From assembly GCA_015143295.1 (NCBI GenBank), contig CM026574.1, positions 12,154,938 to 12,218,937 on the forward strand: a DNA stretch of 64,000 nucleotides. Reading direction: 5' to 3'. A program made the translations under genes and the position numbers. Of the stretch, positions 1 to 12,121 are shown one piece after another. Below the pieces are notes generated by a model, which saw nothing but the letters and a program-made list of their open reading frames with translations, was not told the DNA's origin and did not search any database. This DNA comes from Tetracentron sinense (taxonomy: Eukaryota; Streptophyta; Magnoliopsida; Trochodendrales; Trochodendraceae). Each line of letters begins with the position of its first letter. Positions within the stretch are counted from its first letter, which is position 1.

Positions 1-334
1 TTAGGCATCATAATCCTTTAGAAACAAGCACTTCTGGTAATGTCCTGCAAAGATGTTTCAAATCTGAAGCTGGCCCAAGTAGATCTATCTAGTGGCATTC
101 AGCAACTCCTGCTGCAACCCTATTAAGTTATAAATAGATAGTTTAATGTGGAATCTTAAATCTCCTCACCCAATAAATGTTCTCTCATTTATATCAATAA
201 GCCCCTAAAGTTAGGACCAATTACAAACTGAGTCTTTTGTCCATAATTGTAACAGAATCTTAATTTCACACAAAATCCTAATTACTGGTATGAACCATGC
301 AAATAATATTTGTAAAATATAGCGGGCGAAGAAG
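1..334 (-). other. 3' flank / probable 3'UTR of the NAC gene
   Basis: AT-rich sequence directly downstream of the NAC stop codon at 337-335, with no coding potential that I recognise. It should hold the 3'UTR, but I could not pick a polyadenylation site with confidence. Confidence 0.5.
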
Positions 335-3300
335 CTAAGGGAGAAAGAGCTTCCACACATACCTACCAAGTCTGGCGCACATTGCAAAGAGAAACACCCA
401 CATCAAACCTGAGACCACTCCTAAGAAAAAGACAAATTTGAATTCACTGCTAACTCTCCTCCCTAACTCTCTTCTCTGCGGGTTGCGCCCATCTCTAACA
501 GCCACCTTGGCCTCGACATGAATGGATGAACCACCATAAGGAGTCGGGTGCTCTGCAGCTGAAGCAGGATGAGCAGGGATAGAATCCAACAGAGATTGGA
601 GTCTGGAATAGGATGCTCCCTCTTTCTCTCCTGGGATCAAATATGAAGACAATAAAATGACGGGAAACTTTAAGGAATATTTAATGGGTTGAAATTAAAA
701 GCAATATAACAGGCATCAGAACCTGCTGGAGCACCTGCTGCTTCCTTCAGCATAAACCTCGGAAGCAAAGCTAGGAGATCAAGAGAAGCATAAATAACTC
801 TAGACTTGTCACATAGAGTTGCAATGACCAACTATCAACTGAAAAAACTGATAACATAGTATACCCCAAAAATAGAATAAACATAATAACCCATGTCTTC
901 CATGCAGCATTCAGAACCATACTCATTGTCAGATTTGTTCCTCAATATAGAACTAGAACAATGCTCGTTTAGGCATCAGAATGGCACTGAGGATAGTAAT
1001 AGCTACCTCTTGCCAGGGCTTGGAAAGCGTCATTCTTTCCATTGTCTTCTGATATTTCACCAGGAGCAAAAGCTGGATTATATATGGAAGCTTCGTCTCC
1101 ACGATTTTCATTTTCACAAATTCCATTGTCCTGGATTAGGTGCAACATAAAAATGAGGAAAATAATATATTTAGAAAATGATATAGTAAGGGTACACTCA
1201 GAGGTTTATAATTATTTAATAGAAAACGAACAGTTAAAACCAAGAAAAAATTTAGGATTGGAAAACAAGAAAGAACTGGATTGGAAGGGTAGTGATACAT
1301 TAAAAAAACAAGACATTAATAACGATACATTTAAAGGGGGGAGGGGGATAAAGCATGACAAGCAAATGTTTAAAAGGGTACACTGTCACAGAAATCTGCC
1401 TTTGGGAACACATCGAAATGATCCTCAAAGCCATTGGACATTTGGACTTACCGCAGAAAGAACTGAATTACATACACCTTCCAAATTATTGAAGTCATAA
1501 TATTGGGCAGACAGGTCATCATTTGGGATGGGCACAGACCGATTAGCTTCAACAGGACCTTCCAATGGGCACTCAAGATCATTCAACTCCAGGTAGGCGA
1601 CATCATTTCCCAGAAGGGTTTGATCCAAAACATATTCAGCTACCAGGTTGTTGGAAAACTGAAATCTATCAATTATATTCAGCTCTGTCTGGGTGCTGAG
1701 GTCCTCCAGGCCAATATAAATCTCATTTCCGTCTGAACAAGATGCAGCATCAACATTACTTTGATCAAGATTGGGAGAGTCCGGATTCTGTAGGAAATTT
1801 CCAAAATAAAGGTGTACATTAACAAACATTAAAGGCCCCATTAGAGATTGAGAAGTAAAATAACACAGAGAAGAACTGAAAACTGAACACTTAAGCTAAA
1901 CACTCATGGAATAGCAAAGAACTGTAAAGAGCTAATGATATATATATATATTGGAAAAGGATGGATGGAGGAAAGAAAAAGTACAAGTACAAGAGTGATG
2001 TTTTCAAATACAAAGGATTCTATCCATGTAACTGAAAATTAAAGTCACTGAATGTAAGCCAAATTAGAGAGAATACTATGACTCAACCAATATGATACAT
2101 AAAAATGATGTTTCAGAAGAATGATATATAAGCAATTACAAGGGGCCAAGGTTTAGTGGGTGGGCAATATCAATTGGAAAAGTTAAAAGCAACAAATAGT
2201 ACAATGTTTTAATGCTTCTCTGTTTTTATCTCCTTTTTGGTAAATGCTTCACTGTGTGCATGCAACAATCAATAGTTAGATATCTCTTAAAGAAGACTAA
2301 CCAAAAAGCATAAGTTTTGAAATTCAACATATTATTATCAGTATAACCATCATCCCGAAGACTATTTTAAAGGAAGTTACCCAGAAGGCCAGAACAGTCA
2401 TTTGCATGATGACCTTCAGAAAAATAACCATAGTTGTTGACAGGGGTGGAGCCAGGGGGGGCATGCCTCCCGCCCCCCCGAAAAAAAAAAAATTGAATCT
2501 TATCTATATATAGTGGGCCCCCCCAAAACTAACTCTAGTTAAATGACTATGTTGAAAGTTTGGCCCTTTCAAAAATTTGTAATTTTTTTTTGTAATTATA
2601 ATATAAAATTTTAAAATGTAATTAATTTTATTTGAAACAGTAATTTAATTTATTTAGGGCAGTGATTAGTGGACAGTGCATTTAGGTAGCCTCCCTTTTA
2701 ACCATAGTTCAAAAACTCGGTGAGTAACCAAAATAACTCTACCGAGTTACTCGACTCGATTTTAAATCGAGTCGCCTCAAAACTCAAAGAAGGCACTATT
2801 TGCCGAGTTACTCGACCCGGCTAACTTTCTAATAGAGTCGAATTTCCGGGTTTTTTAACCATGCTTTTAACACTCCTTAAGCTTAATTAAATTAAGGTTA
2901 ATAATTTTTTAAGAAACTAAGGTTGGATGGATGAACCCTAGGGTGAGTGAATCTTAACCACAGTTGGTGTGTGCTAAGAAGGGGTCGTGGACCTGTGAGG
3001 ACGGACATTCAGCTACATAGCCAAATGCGCAGTCCGCTACTATTTCCCTTTTATTTATATAATGGCTCTAAAAAAGGGTATGTTATTGGACCTTTATTGG
3101 AATGTAACATTAACAAATTTTACAACCACGATAGACCCATTACTCAAAATAAAAAATCTGGGGGGCTACGTCCCTGGACCGCCAAGACCCATTACTCGCA
3201 AAATAACAAAATCTTGGGGGCTACTCCCCCGAACCCCATACCCACTAATTTTCTTAATACCTGTATCCCCCCCTCCACCGCAAAAGAAAAAAAAAATCCT

Positions 3301-6300
3301 GGCTCTACCCCTGCTATTTGAGACAGAGTGTAGCACAGCCATGTGTTACTGGCTGGGAAGTTATATTTTATTTTTAAAAAAAATTAAAACACCTCATGAT
3401 CACCATTGCCAGATTCATATACTTATCTACAAGATAGAAGATAGCAGTCAGAAAAACACCAAAACTGACTGAGCAAAACCAAAAGAAACACCAAAGCTTC
3501 TTTCATAATTTAGCCACCAAAAGACCAATCATAAGCAATACCGATGTGCTATGATAAATTATTAGCCAAAAAAAGCAAGCAGATTTGACCTACCAAGTTT
3601 TTATCATTGTCGTCCGAAAGTAAGGTGTCTTCATCCCTAAACATTTCCAACAATGAAACAATTTCACCATCCTCTGACAAGGAAAGATGCTCCTTGCCAG
3701 GATTAGAAGAGACAGTTTGACAAGGGATAGGCTCCAATGGTGGCAACCACATACTCTCAGGGACAACCGTGGTATTTACCATGGAAACATTTTGGTCATC
3801 AGCAAGCACAAGGGGTGGAGTATCTGGGTTAGCAAGAGGACATTCTACAGAATTGTTTACCACATTATCGTTCCAATCTTCCTCTTTAAATAGTGCCCCA
3901 TATTGTTCACCATTTTTCGGGCCTGGGCCACTCTTCTGGAATATTTTACATAGCACATACGCATCCTGCAACATGAAAGGCCCAATAAAATCAAGTTGAG
4001 AACGTAGTTACAACGAAAAGGCTATACAGAGGCACAACAGGCCCACTTGTTACTTCTAGAAAGTAAGAAGGAAAAGAAAAGAAAATAGAAGAAAGAAAAA
4101 CAAAGCAAGATGTGAATATGATAGCTAATGCAAGACATGATGTGCAGACTACACGCGGGATTAAATAAAATAGATGATAACATTGTAATCCTTTCAGACC
4201 TTAATAATGGTAACGTAGAGAAGCAAAAGACTTAAATCTACCAATGAAGAGGATAAAATTCAAACTATTAAGTTGCTCAAAAGTGGTTGAAATATACGAT
4301 TAGGAAGTTCAGATAGTAAATTGAGCTACATTATAAAAGTGGATCAGCAATAACCTTACTAGAAAATTTTCACGCTGCTTGCCAATAAATCAATGAATGA
4401 GCTACAATATAAAAGTCGTTCAGCAATAACCTTAATAGAAAATTTTCAAGCTGCTTGCCAATAAATCAATGAATGAGCTACAATATAAAAGTTGTTCAGC
4501 AATAACCTAAATAGAAAATTTTCAAGCTGCTTGCCAATAAATCAATGAATGAGCTACAATATAAAAGTCGTTCAGCAATAACCTTAATAGAAAATTTTCA
4601 AGCTGCTTGCCAATAAATCAATGAATGAGCTACAATATAAAAGTTGTTCAGCAATAACCTAAATAGAAAATTTTCAAGCTGCTTGCCAATAAATCAATGA
4701 AGATGATATTCCCAACGTAAAGTTACTGACAAGTATCAAACACAGAAATCCCTATGAAAAATATTACATATATTACAGAAGGAAATAGTCTCTAACATTG
4801 CTCATGCAACCAAACAGTTGTTGCTAGTTATAGTGAAAACTGACGACTAAAACTCGCACCAAAAAAAATTTTGGTTTACTGAGATCTTTCTATTTACAGA
4901 AGTTTCCCTCCAAACGCAAACTTGACAGACCAGAGCTTTCTCCAATCTCGAAGATTCCATACATCTTGATCCACTGTCTACCCAAACCAAGGTTTAAAAA
5001 CTCGGTTTCGGCCACCGTAACGGCCTCAGCCGAATTCAATACGTATCGCCGATACGTATCAGTTTCGGCTGTTTTTTATTTTTTTCACTTTGTTCTAACA
5101 AAATCATAATAAATAGGAAAAATAAAAATAACACAGTAAATGAGTCACAACATTGTTCTAAAGCCAATATCAAGTTAAAAATGTAGAAATAATGAAATAT
5201 AAAGATAGTAGATGGATCGAAAGTAGAAATATAAACTACCAAGTGCTAAAGCCACATAGAATTACGGTCTGGCTCATCAAGTAATTAACAAATGTTCATT
5301 GATTTCAAGTAAAATCCATGAAACTCACATCCGTTTAGTAAGTTTCGATTGTAATAAACATGATTTGCATAAAACTATTACGAAAACTTACCCAATTAAG
5401 CTCTCAAATTGAGTTTTCCTATAAATGAATAACATAGCATAGATTTTTTTAAATCGATGATTGAAACCCCAAATCAAGTTGTTAATCAACAAAAATCAAA
5501 AGGATTTTTAGGTAAAAGGGTTAAGGGGTTAGAATGGGTAGAGAAGAAGAGATGAAGCAAATAGAGGTTTTTGTGGTGTGTTTAGGTCTTTGGCTTTCTT
5601 GTCTCATTGCCGGAAAAGAGTCACTGTTCATTTGCTACTTAGCCTACTATTTAAGGTATTTTCACGCTCCTTCCCCTGCGTGCGCCTACTTCATAGGCTC
5701 CTATACGGGAAAACGGATTATGGGCTAGCGCCCTGTATAGTCAAGGCCTACTCTTGGTTGGAGGGAGCGAGAACGGAACTGTTGTCGTAGATAATGTGGC
5801 TCGTCCTAAGCTTGCTTGATATAGGCCTTACTATCGCTTGAACCTCGCTTGAGGGAGGAGTTTTGCCTGCCGTTTGTTTAGTGCATACTGTTTCGGGTTC
5901 GGGCAGGCTATGGCCCTTGCTGTAGTCCAATTTACTTATTTGGGGGGGGGAGATGGCAGGTGGAGCGGCGAGCGCGACACGACGCGAGGGATGGCACTAT
6001 GTTGAGTAAGGGGGACCTTTTTTGGGTTAGTGCGCGCCGAGCGGATTTTGAAGGTTCTTAGTTAGGCCAGCAGGGTGGAAGGCGGCCGGCTCTCCCACTT
6101 GAGTTACCTTAGCCCCAGGCCATGCTATTCAATGATATGGGAAAAATGGCAGCGTAACGTAACAACTAGTATTGAAAGCTGGTCGCCTTTTGAGGGAGGG
6201 AAAGCGTTTCGTCTTACGGAATGAAAGCAACATGCGAGTCCTACGGCCGAAACCGTTACGTATCGTAGGACTCAGCCGATACGTAATGGTTTCAGCCGAG

Positions 6301-9300
6301 TCTTATTTTTTTCTGGAAAAAGGGGTAAAGGTGCGGTTTCCTGTCTCGGGTGGGCGATACATATCGGTTTCGGCAAGTTTTTAAACTATGACCCAAACTC
6401 AACAAGGGCCACAATTTTTTATGAGGAACAGCTATGCAATACTCCAACTCTATCAATTGCAAGCGCAAAGAACAAAACATCCATACCGCATGGAAAACAA
6501 CTTAGCATAAAGTAAGCATACAATTTTCAACCTACTATATTTTTTTTTTATCGATAATCGAAGCAAATATATATATATGAAGAGGAAAACGGAACTACAA
6601 AGATAACTACAAAAGTAAAAACAAGGCAAGGTTCACGAGGTCGTGAACCAATGCGGGGAACATAAAATGAAGACAAAGAACCCATGATAGCCCCGGATAG
6701 AGGACACAGAGCCACTATACTAATTCAATCTAACAATATGCCCAAGTTCACCCCCACCTATCGAGAGGAGCACCAATCCACCACTAATGAACGGGTTCTA
6801 GAGCGGATACGATATAGAGATGAGGGAGAGTTCTCAAAACCTTTTTGTTCCTCTTTTCATATGGACCATGTTATAGCACCCAGCAAGACTAGTCAAAAAG
6901 TCATCCTTGAAACATCCCCACTTACCAAATCCCAGCAGGATAAGAAATTGTGAAGAGAAATAGGGAAAGACCTAAGCCACTCTCACTTGGGAAAGAAAAG
7001 AACTCAAAATCTTACATGCTATAGGAAAATGCAAGAAAAGGTGATCCGCAGACTCTTGTGCTTGACGGCACATAAAACATCGATTAGTCATCATTCTCCC
7101 TCAATTTTTCAAGTGATCGCATGTGAGAATTTTATTCAAAGCCGCATTCCATAGAAAGAAAGATACTTTGGAAGCACTATCTCGAATCCACACAGTCCTA
7201 TGAGAGAAGTGGACGGATGAACCGGACCCAAGCAACTGAACTAGAGATCTCAATGAAAAGCGACCCTTGTTGCCTCTAGACCAAAGTTTGTAATCCCTGC
7301 CCTGAGAAACCGAAAGAGGTGACCCTAGACGCTCTAGAAGCCTACCGAGCTCGACTATTTCCCAATCATTAAGCTCTCTCCTCAGCTTAGGACACCAAGC
7401 AACCTCCCACACTATCCTTATTGATGTAAACCCCGACTGACGCATTCCTATCCATGGCTATACGGAAAATGAAATCAAAATCATCTTGTAATTTCGATAC
7501 ACCACCACACGTTCCAAAACCTGACCTCGGACCCCATACCTATCTTATACTCGAAATATGGGAATACTAAACTAGCAACCGACGTGATCCCCTTCCACAT
7601 CCCCACCTCGTGGGACCTTTCGACTTCCTTTGGAATCCATCCCATGGATTCCCCATATTTTACTACTATCACAGAGTGCCATAGACTCTCTTTCCTCCCC
7701 GAACCTCCAAATCCATTTCCCTAGAAGATCCTTGTTTACTAAGGACACAGGCTTCAAATTTAGTCCAACCTCACTCTCTTAGCACAACAAACCCGAGCCC
7801 ATTCAACTAGATGATACTTGAATTGACCTCCTTTCTCATGCCAGAAGAAGTCCCTCTACAAATGCTCAAGGGACAATGCTACCGAGCGAGGGATGACTAG
7901 AGTAGACATAAAGTAGGTTGGCAGACTATTCAAGGTAATCTGAATCAGTGTTAATTTCCTCTTTTTTGATAAGAAAGAAGATTGACACCCTGACAAACGC
8001 TTAGCAAACCATTCCAAAACTGGGGCCCACACTGCCTTAAATTTAAAACTAGCTTCAAGTGGTATGCAGCTCTGAATAAGATTCTTACCATTTATCATTT
8101 AAAGAGCAGATGGTGGAATTTGGCCAACCGTTGTTATTTGTGCCTAATCGCAGAAGAGACAATTGATCACTTGACCTTGCATTGTACGGTTGTCTTGGGA
8201 TTTGAGTCTTCTTCCTCACTAGGTTAGGTGTGGAATGCGTCTTCCCTTCCTCCTTGTTGAGCTTCTTATCAGGTTGGAGATTGGAGTCAATGTGGGGGCT
8301 AAAGAAGTGATTTGGTCTAAGCTACCTGGTGCTATATCATGCGGGGTGTGGAAGGAACGGAATTGTCGTGTGTTTGACAATTTATCCTCGCCCAACTCCC
8401 TTATTCTGGTCTGTATCCGACGCATGATTGTGGATTGGTCGTCTGTTACTCCTTTGGGAGGGGAAGTGGAGACTATTTTGTTATGAGGCGCCGCGTCCCT
8501 AGTTAGCGGGCCATTGCCCATGGTTACTTTGCATATCCTTCTCATGTTGTTTTTGCTCTGTTTGTTTTGCTTTCCTTGGTTCACTCTTTGTGAACTTCTT
8601 TGTATATTCTCGTCTTTTTATATATATTGATGGCTTGATTACCGATCAAAAAAATAATAAGTGGCATGCCCAAGTACACCGATGGGAGGGACCCCGCCCT
8701 ACAAACAAAACTCGCCGCAAGAATGGCCAAATATGAAACCTCCTTGACCCCTACTATTTCAGATTTGGACAAGTTACCACGTAATCCAAAAACAGCTTCG
8801 AAACAAAGGAGAAAGCACCTAAGCGAAGCAGATCCCGAGGAGATGCTCTATAGAAGAATAGGATATCGTCTGCAAACTAAAGGTGAGAAATCCTCAATCT
8901 CTCTCTACCTAAGGAGAATCCTTCGAAGACCGAGCCATCAGCTCGGGACAACATCCTACTAAGGGCTTCCGCAACAATGATGAATAAGAACGGGGAAAGG
9001 AGATCCCCTTGCCTTAAACCCCTAAAGCTTTGAAAATAGTCGATCGGGCCACCATTGATAAGGATGGAGAATGTCCCAGAGGAAATGCACACAACTGCAT
9101 CCAATGACACCACTTAGGATCAATACTCATTCTTTTCATCACATACCCCCCAAAAACTCTCAACTAACGTGATCGCAGGCTTTCTCCATATCCACTTTGC
9201 ATAATATGCCCAGGAACTTAAATCTTATTATGTCATCAATACATTCATTGGCTATCAGTATTCAGTATACCATCAAGAATATGTCTGCCACCTACAAAAG

Positions 9301-12113
9301 CTCCTTGTTAGGGGGGGAGGGCGGGGAAGATGATATGGCTCATCACTCCTTGTTTTGGAATCAGCACTATTGTTAATCACTCTATCGAAACGCCCTAACT
9401 CATAAAACTCACTCTAACTCATACAACTCACTCATCACCACAAGGAAATCCTTTCCAACAATATCCCAACATGACCAATAGAATTCGATAGTCAACCCAT
9501 CTAGGCCATGTCTCGAATGGCTCCCAAGACCTCCTCCTCAAAAACAGTCCACAAAGAATCTCTTTGATCCATAGGCAGGCTTTCAAATGGAAGACCATCT
9601 AATTTTGGGCGCCAATGTTCCTTTCCCTATACAGATCTTGATAGAAGGGACCAATACTCTCCCCGACCTCCACTGGTCCCTCCCGCCACTCACCATCTAC
9701 CTTGATTCTGTAAATAAAGTTACTCTTCAGAAAAAAGTTTGTCATTCAGTGAAAAAATATAATATTTGATTACCCTCCTTGAGCCAACGGACCCTAGCCT
9801 TCTGTTTCCAACTAATCTCTTCTATCTTTGTCGTGTGTAAGTATTCTAATTTCATTGCCTCCTTTGCTTGAATCTCTTCATTGGTAAGAGATCTTGAATA
9901 TTCCGCAATGTCTAGCTCACCTATATATTTTAAAAGACTAGCTAGTCTGGCTTGCATATTACCAAACACTTCTTTATTCCATGCCTTCAGTCGGGCTTTG
10001 AGTGCCTTTAGTTTGAGCCTAAATGATATGCCTACTATATTGGAAATGTCTTTGGGGGATCCAACCATTGGATGTCAAAATGGGTCCTATGAGAGACATG
10101 TGGAAAAAATAGGCCGATCGAACAATTCTAAATTGTCCAAAGAGACCATAGTTTGTTAGCATTAACACCCTAGGGTTCAGTTCACTAGACCCTACTTAAG
10201 CTATAGAAACCTCTGCTTTTTCGACCTTCAATCGGATGGTCTAGAAACATCCAATTGCCCTATTTTTTGAAACATGTCTTCCAAGGGGTCCACCTTGACA
10301 TCCAACGGCCAAATTCAAAAACATATTATGTGTCCTTTCATGGGGCCGCTCACTACAAGTTCTAGTGAGTAAAGCTCGCAAGGATGCCACCCTGTGTGTG
10401 TATGCATGTATGTGTATATAAATATATGAAGATTACTTTACCCCAATTCATAAGAATTATCTTGAATATAAAAAAAAACTACATAAATACAACAATACAT
10501 CAAAATGTAACCTCTGGGACTATAATAAAATCCTCTCATGCATAAATAGACTAGCAAAAGTATCAGTGAATTTTAATAAATAAACAGTAAAAGAAAGTCT
10601 CAAAGTAATAAAATAACATGACTCCATAATTCGATTATGTTGAATATCCAAAAACTAAATAAATACAACGGTACATCAAAATGTAACCTCCGGGAGAAAT
10701 CTTCACTATAATAAAATCCTCTCATGCTCAGACTAGCAAAAGTGTCAGTAGATTTTAATCAATAAACAGAAAAGAAAGTCTCAAAATAATAAAATAACAT
10801 AACTCCATAACAAATTATAGATGTTACAGATTCCATGTCATTGAAATAGACAGAGAACTAGATGTTACCTGCAAGATGGTTGTGTCAACCAGATCCTTAT
10901 CTTCAAATCTGTACTCATGCATTACCCAATCCGTTCTATCTCCATGGGGTGCCCGGCCTATGTGGAAAACCAGTGTTTTTTTCATCCCCACCGTTCGTGA
11001 ATTATAAAGAACAAGTCTATCTTTTCCAGTGGTTTTCCAATATCCAATTTTAGTGGCACGATTTATCCTCGACCCACTAGAATATTTCCTATCTCTTGGG
11101 CAAAAGAAGTACCACTCGAGGTCTCTACTTTCCAAACAAGATTTCTCTGTTCAGAAAAGACAATACAGCCGATAAGAACGCAGTGGACGAAAATAAACAT
11201 ATGCAACCAAAAAGAGCATTACACATTATAAATTGTATCTAGAAAAACTGTTAAAAGGATTAAAAATTAAAACTTCGTTGAATCAAGATAAATATGATTT
11301 CCTTCTAGAAATAAGAAAATATACAATAGCAAACAAACCATAAGCAAACTGCAAGACGCATATGTAGAAGGCGCAAGAAGTCTATGAATTATTATAGCTA
11401 AGGTAGTGTTTGGGAACTTAAGGGTCTGAATAAAATTTAGTAGTGGATTTCAGCAGTTAAGATTGTTTGGGAACATGTTATTTACATTCTGAACGAGTAT
11501 ACTGAATAGGTTGACACATTACGCTCACAGGACAATGCTTAATTAAGAAAGTTGAATGAGCTTTGGGGCTAAACTACTTCTATCTATTAGGTGATTTAAA
11601 TGTTAATTAAAAATTTGAAAATTTTATCCTTAAAAACAATTTAAAATCCCAAAAAGTCCCATCTAAGAAAATAGTCCATAAATCTTGCTTATTTACCAGC
11701 CATTAATCAAATAGCATTGAAACTTATTTCAAATTTAAAATGATGTTACCAAACAGTCTTCCTAGGACAATTAGTATTTCAAATATTACAGATCTCTTCA
11801 CCTATAAATCTGTTAGTCATAGATCACAACTAAACAGTTATGTGTTCTCAAACACTACCGATCTTCAATCTCATCAATACAATGTCCCCCAATAATTGAG
11901 GGAAAAAAGTAATATGATAAAAAATTATCAAGGAAGATAAGAGATATAATAAGCACCTGGAAGATCCCATGGAGCAAACTTGTAAAGGTCCAGCTCTGAA
12001 ATCGCATTGACACGTATTGGTTTTCCCATGACCTTTCTCTTGAGGTAGAACATAACCAGCTCAACGTCGGTAGGATGAAAACGAAAACCAGGTAGGAGGT
12101 ATCCTCTCGCCAT
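335..12113 (-). CDS. Membrane-tethered NAC transcription factor (NTL type)
   Basis: The six exons I assign are 12113-11957, 11146-10869, 3965-3594, 1787-1452, 1130-1007 and 630-335. All have GT/AG borders and matching phases, giving 1563 nt and 520 residues. Exon 1 encodes NAC subdomains A and B ([14 protein letters not shown]). Exon 2 encodes C and D ([35 protein letters not shown]). Exon 3 opens with subdomain E ([12 protein letters not shown]). The middle is an acidic, Asn/Asp-rich presumed activation region. Exon 6 ends with one hydrophobic segment, about residues 488-507, followed by a short basic tail. That is the tail-anchor layout of NTL factors, which stay on ER or plasma membrane until proteolysis releases them to the nucleus. 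The conserved exon 3 and C-terminal layout resemble the Arabidopsis NAC053/NAC078 group. The ATG at 12113 follows an in-frame stop. Oddity: the usual DEEL of subdomain A reads DVEL. The family call is secure; the exact orthologue is not. Confidence 0.93.
2441..3313. mobile_element. Non-autonomous hAT element in NAC intron 3
   Basis: The terminal inverted repeats are CAGGGGTGGAGCCAGG on the left and CAGGGGTAGAGCCAGG on the right (read inverted), with one mismatch in 16. The flanking octamers, GTTGTTGA and CTATTTGA, match at 5 of 8 positions, so the TSD is decayed. No transposase is present. The CAGGGGCGGAGCC-type terminus is widespread among plant hAT MITEs. A younger element (2703-2863) sits inside. 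Confidence 0.75.
2703..2863. mobile_element. 161-bp hAT-like MITE nested in the 2441-3313 element
   Basis: A perfect 8-bp TSD, CTTTTAAC, lies at 2695-2702 and 2864-2871. The termini are CATAGTTCAAAAACTCGG and the inverted CATGGTTAAAAAACCCGG. The interior repeats the ACTCGG/ACTCGA theme. It shares the CATAGTT-type end with the elements at 4988-6390, 51825-52627 and 58340-60955. Confidence 0.85.
4322..4700. repeat. Tandem repeat, 76-bp unit in a 152-bp higher-order pattern
   Basis: Five units with landmarks at 4391, 4467, 4543, 4619 and 4695, exactly 76 bp apart. The first copy (from about 4322) is diverged. The units alternate between two variants (AGTCGTT...CTTAATAG and AGTTGTT...CTAAATAG), so the true repeat is a 152-bp dimer. 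It lies in intron 2 of the NAC gene. Confidence 0.9.
4988..6390. mobile_element. hAT-like element with perfect 8-bp TSD in NAC intron 2
   Basis: ACCCAAAC flanks it at 4980-4987 and 6391-6398. The ends are CAAGGTTTAAAAACTCGG and, inverted, CATAGTTTAAAAACTTG. Subterminal blocks at both ends repeat TACGTATCG and GGTTTCGGC-like motifs. No transposase is visible. The centre contains GC-rich DNA unlike either end (see 5640-6235). Confidence 0.75.
5640..6235. other. GC-rich insert inside the hAT-like element, possibly organelle-derived
   Basis: About 600 bp that is clearly more GC-rich than its surroundings, with texture (GGGAGGGAAAGCG, GCGAGCGCGACACG) reminiscent of plant mitochondrial spacer DNA. 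I recognise no gene. A captured mitochondrial fragment is an inference from composition only; captured nuclear DNA is equally possible. Confidence 0.35.
6541..10030 (-). mobile_element. 5'-truncated L1-type LINE in NAC intron 2
   Basis: A perfect 10-bp TSD, CCTACTATAT, lies at 6531-6540 and 10031-10040. The 3' end at 6541 is a short A-run on the minus strand. The remaining ORF2, read from 10030 down, has the RT N-terminal part (RVRWLKEGN, about 9780), the RT core ([15 protein letters not shown], about 9020), the RT thumb (about 7860-8098) and the C-terminal region (about 7101-7445) with a Cys/His zinc-binding remnant. ORF1 and the endonuclease are missing. Several stops and frameshifts make it inactive. 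It is split by a plus-strand LINE at 8068-8658. Confidence 0.88.
8068..8658 (+). mobile_element. 5'-truncated LINE 3' end nested in the minus-strand LINE
   Basis: It carries the C-terminal zinc-knuckle trace and the typical [13 protein letters not shown] motif of plant LINE ORF2, then a 3'UTR and an A-rich tail at 8648-8658. The flanking TSD is AAGTGGTATGC at 8057-8067 and AAGTGGCATGC at 8659-8669 (10 of 11). It interrupts the older LINE just after its LGMPL motif. Confidence 0.85.
10041..10449. other. NAC intron 2 sequence, no feature recognised
   Basis: Mixed-composition intron sequence to the right of the LINE target site. A short GT/AT-rich run lies at about 10390-10430. No coding or repeat family was recognised. 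Confidence 0.5.
10450..10820. repeat. Imperfect tandem duplication, about 176-bp unit
   Basis: Two diverged copies (about 10450-10640 and 10640-10820) share landmarks such as AAAATGTAACCTC at about 10503 and 10679 and AATCCTCTCATGC. They lie next to the acceptor side of NAC exon 2, within intron 2. Confidence 0.75.
11402..11765. mobile_element. Candidate MITE in NAC intron 1
   Basis: The ends are GGTAGTGTTTGGGAAC and, inverted, GGAAGACTGTTTGGTAAC. The GTTTGG(G/T)AAC core is common at hAT-like MITE ends. I could not define a clean TSD, so the borders are approximate. Confidence 0.45.
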
Positions 12114-12121
12114 TAAGAAAC

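Noticed and set aside
1042-1500. 152-codon plus-strand ORF
   Set aside because: It overlaps exons 4 and 5 of the NAC gene on the opposite strand and has no domain of its own.
3062-3472. 136-codon plus-strand ORF
   Set aside because: It runs through the hAT element at 2441-3313 and its polypyrimidine-rich end; chance frame.
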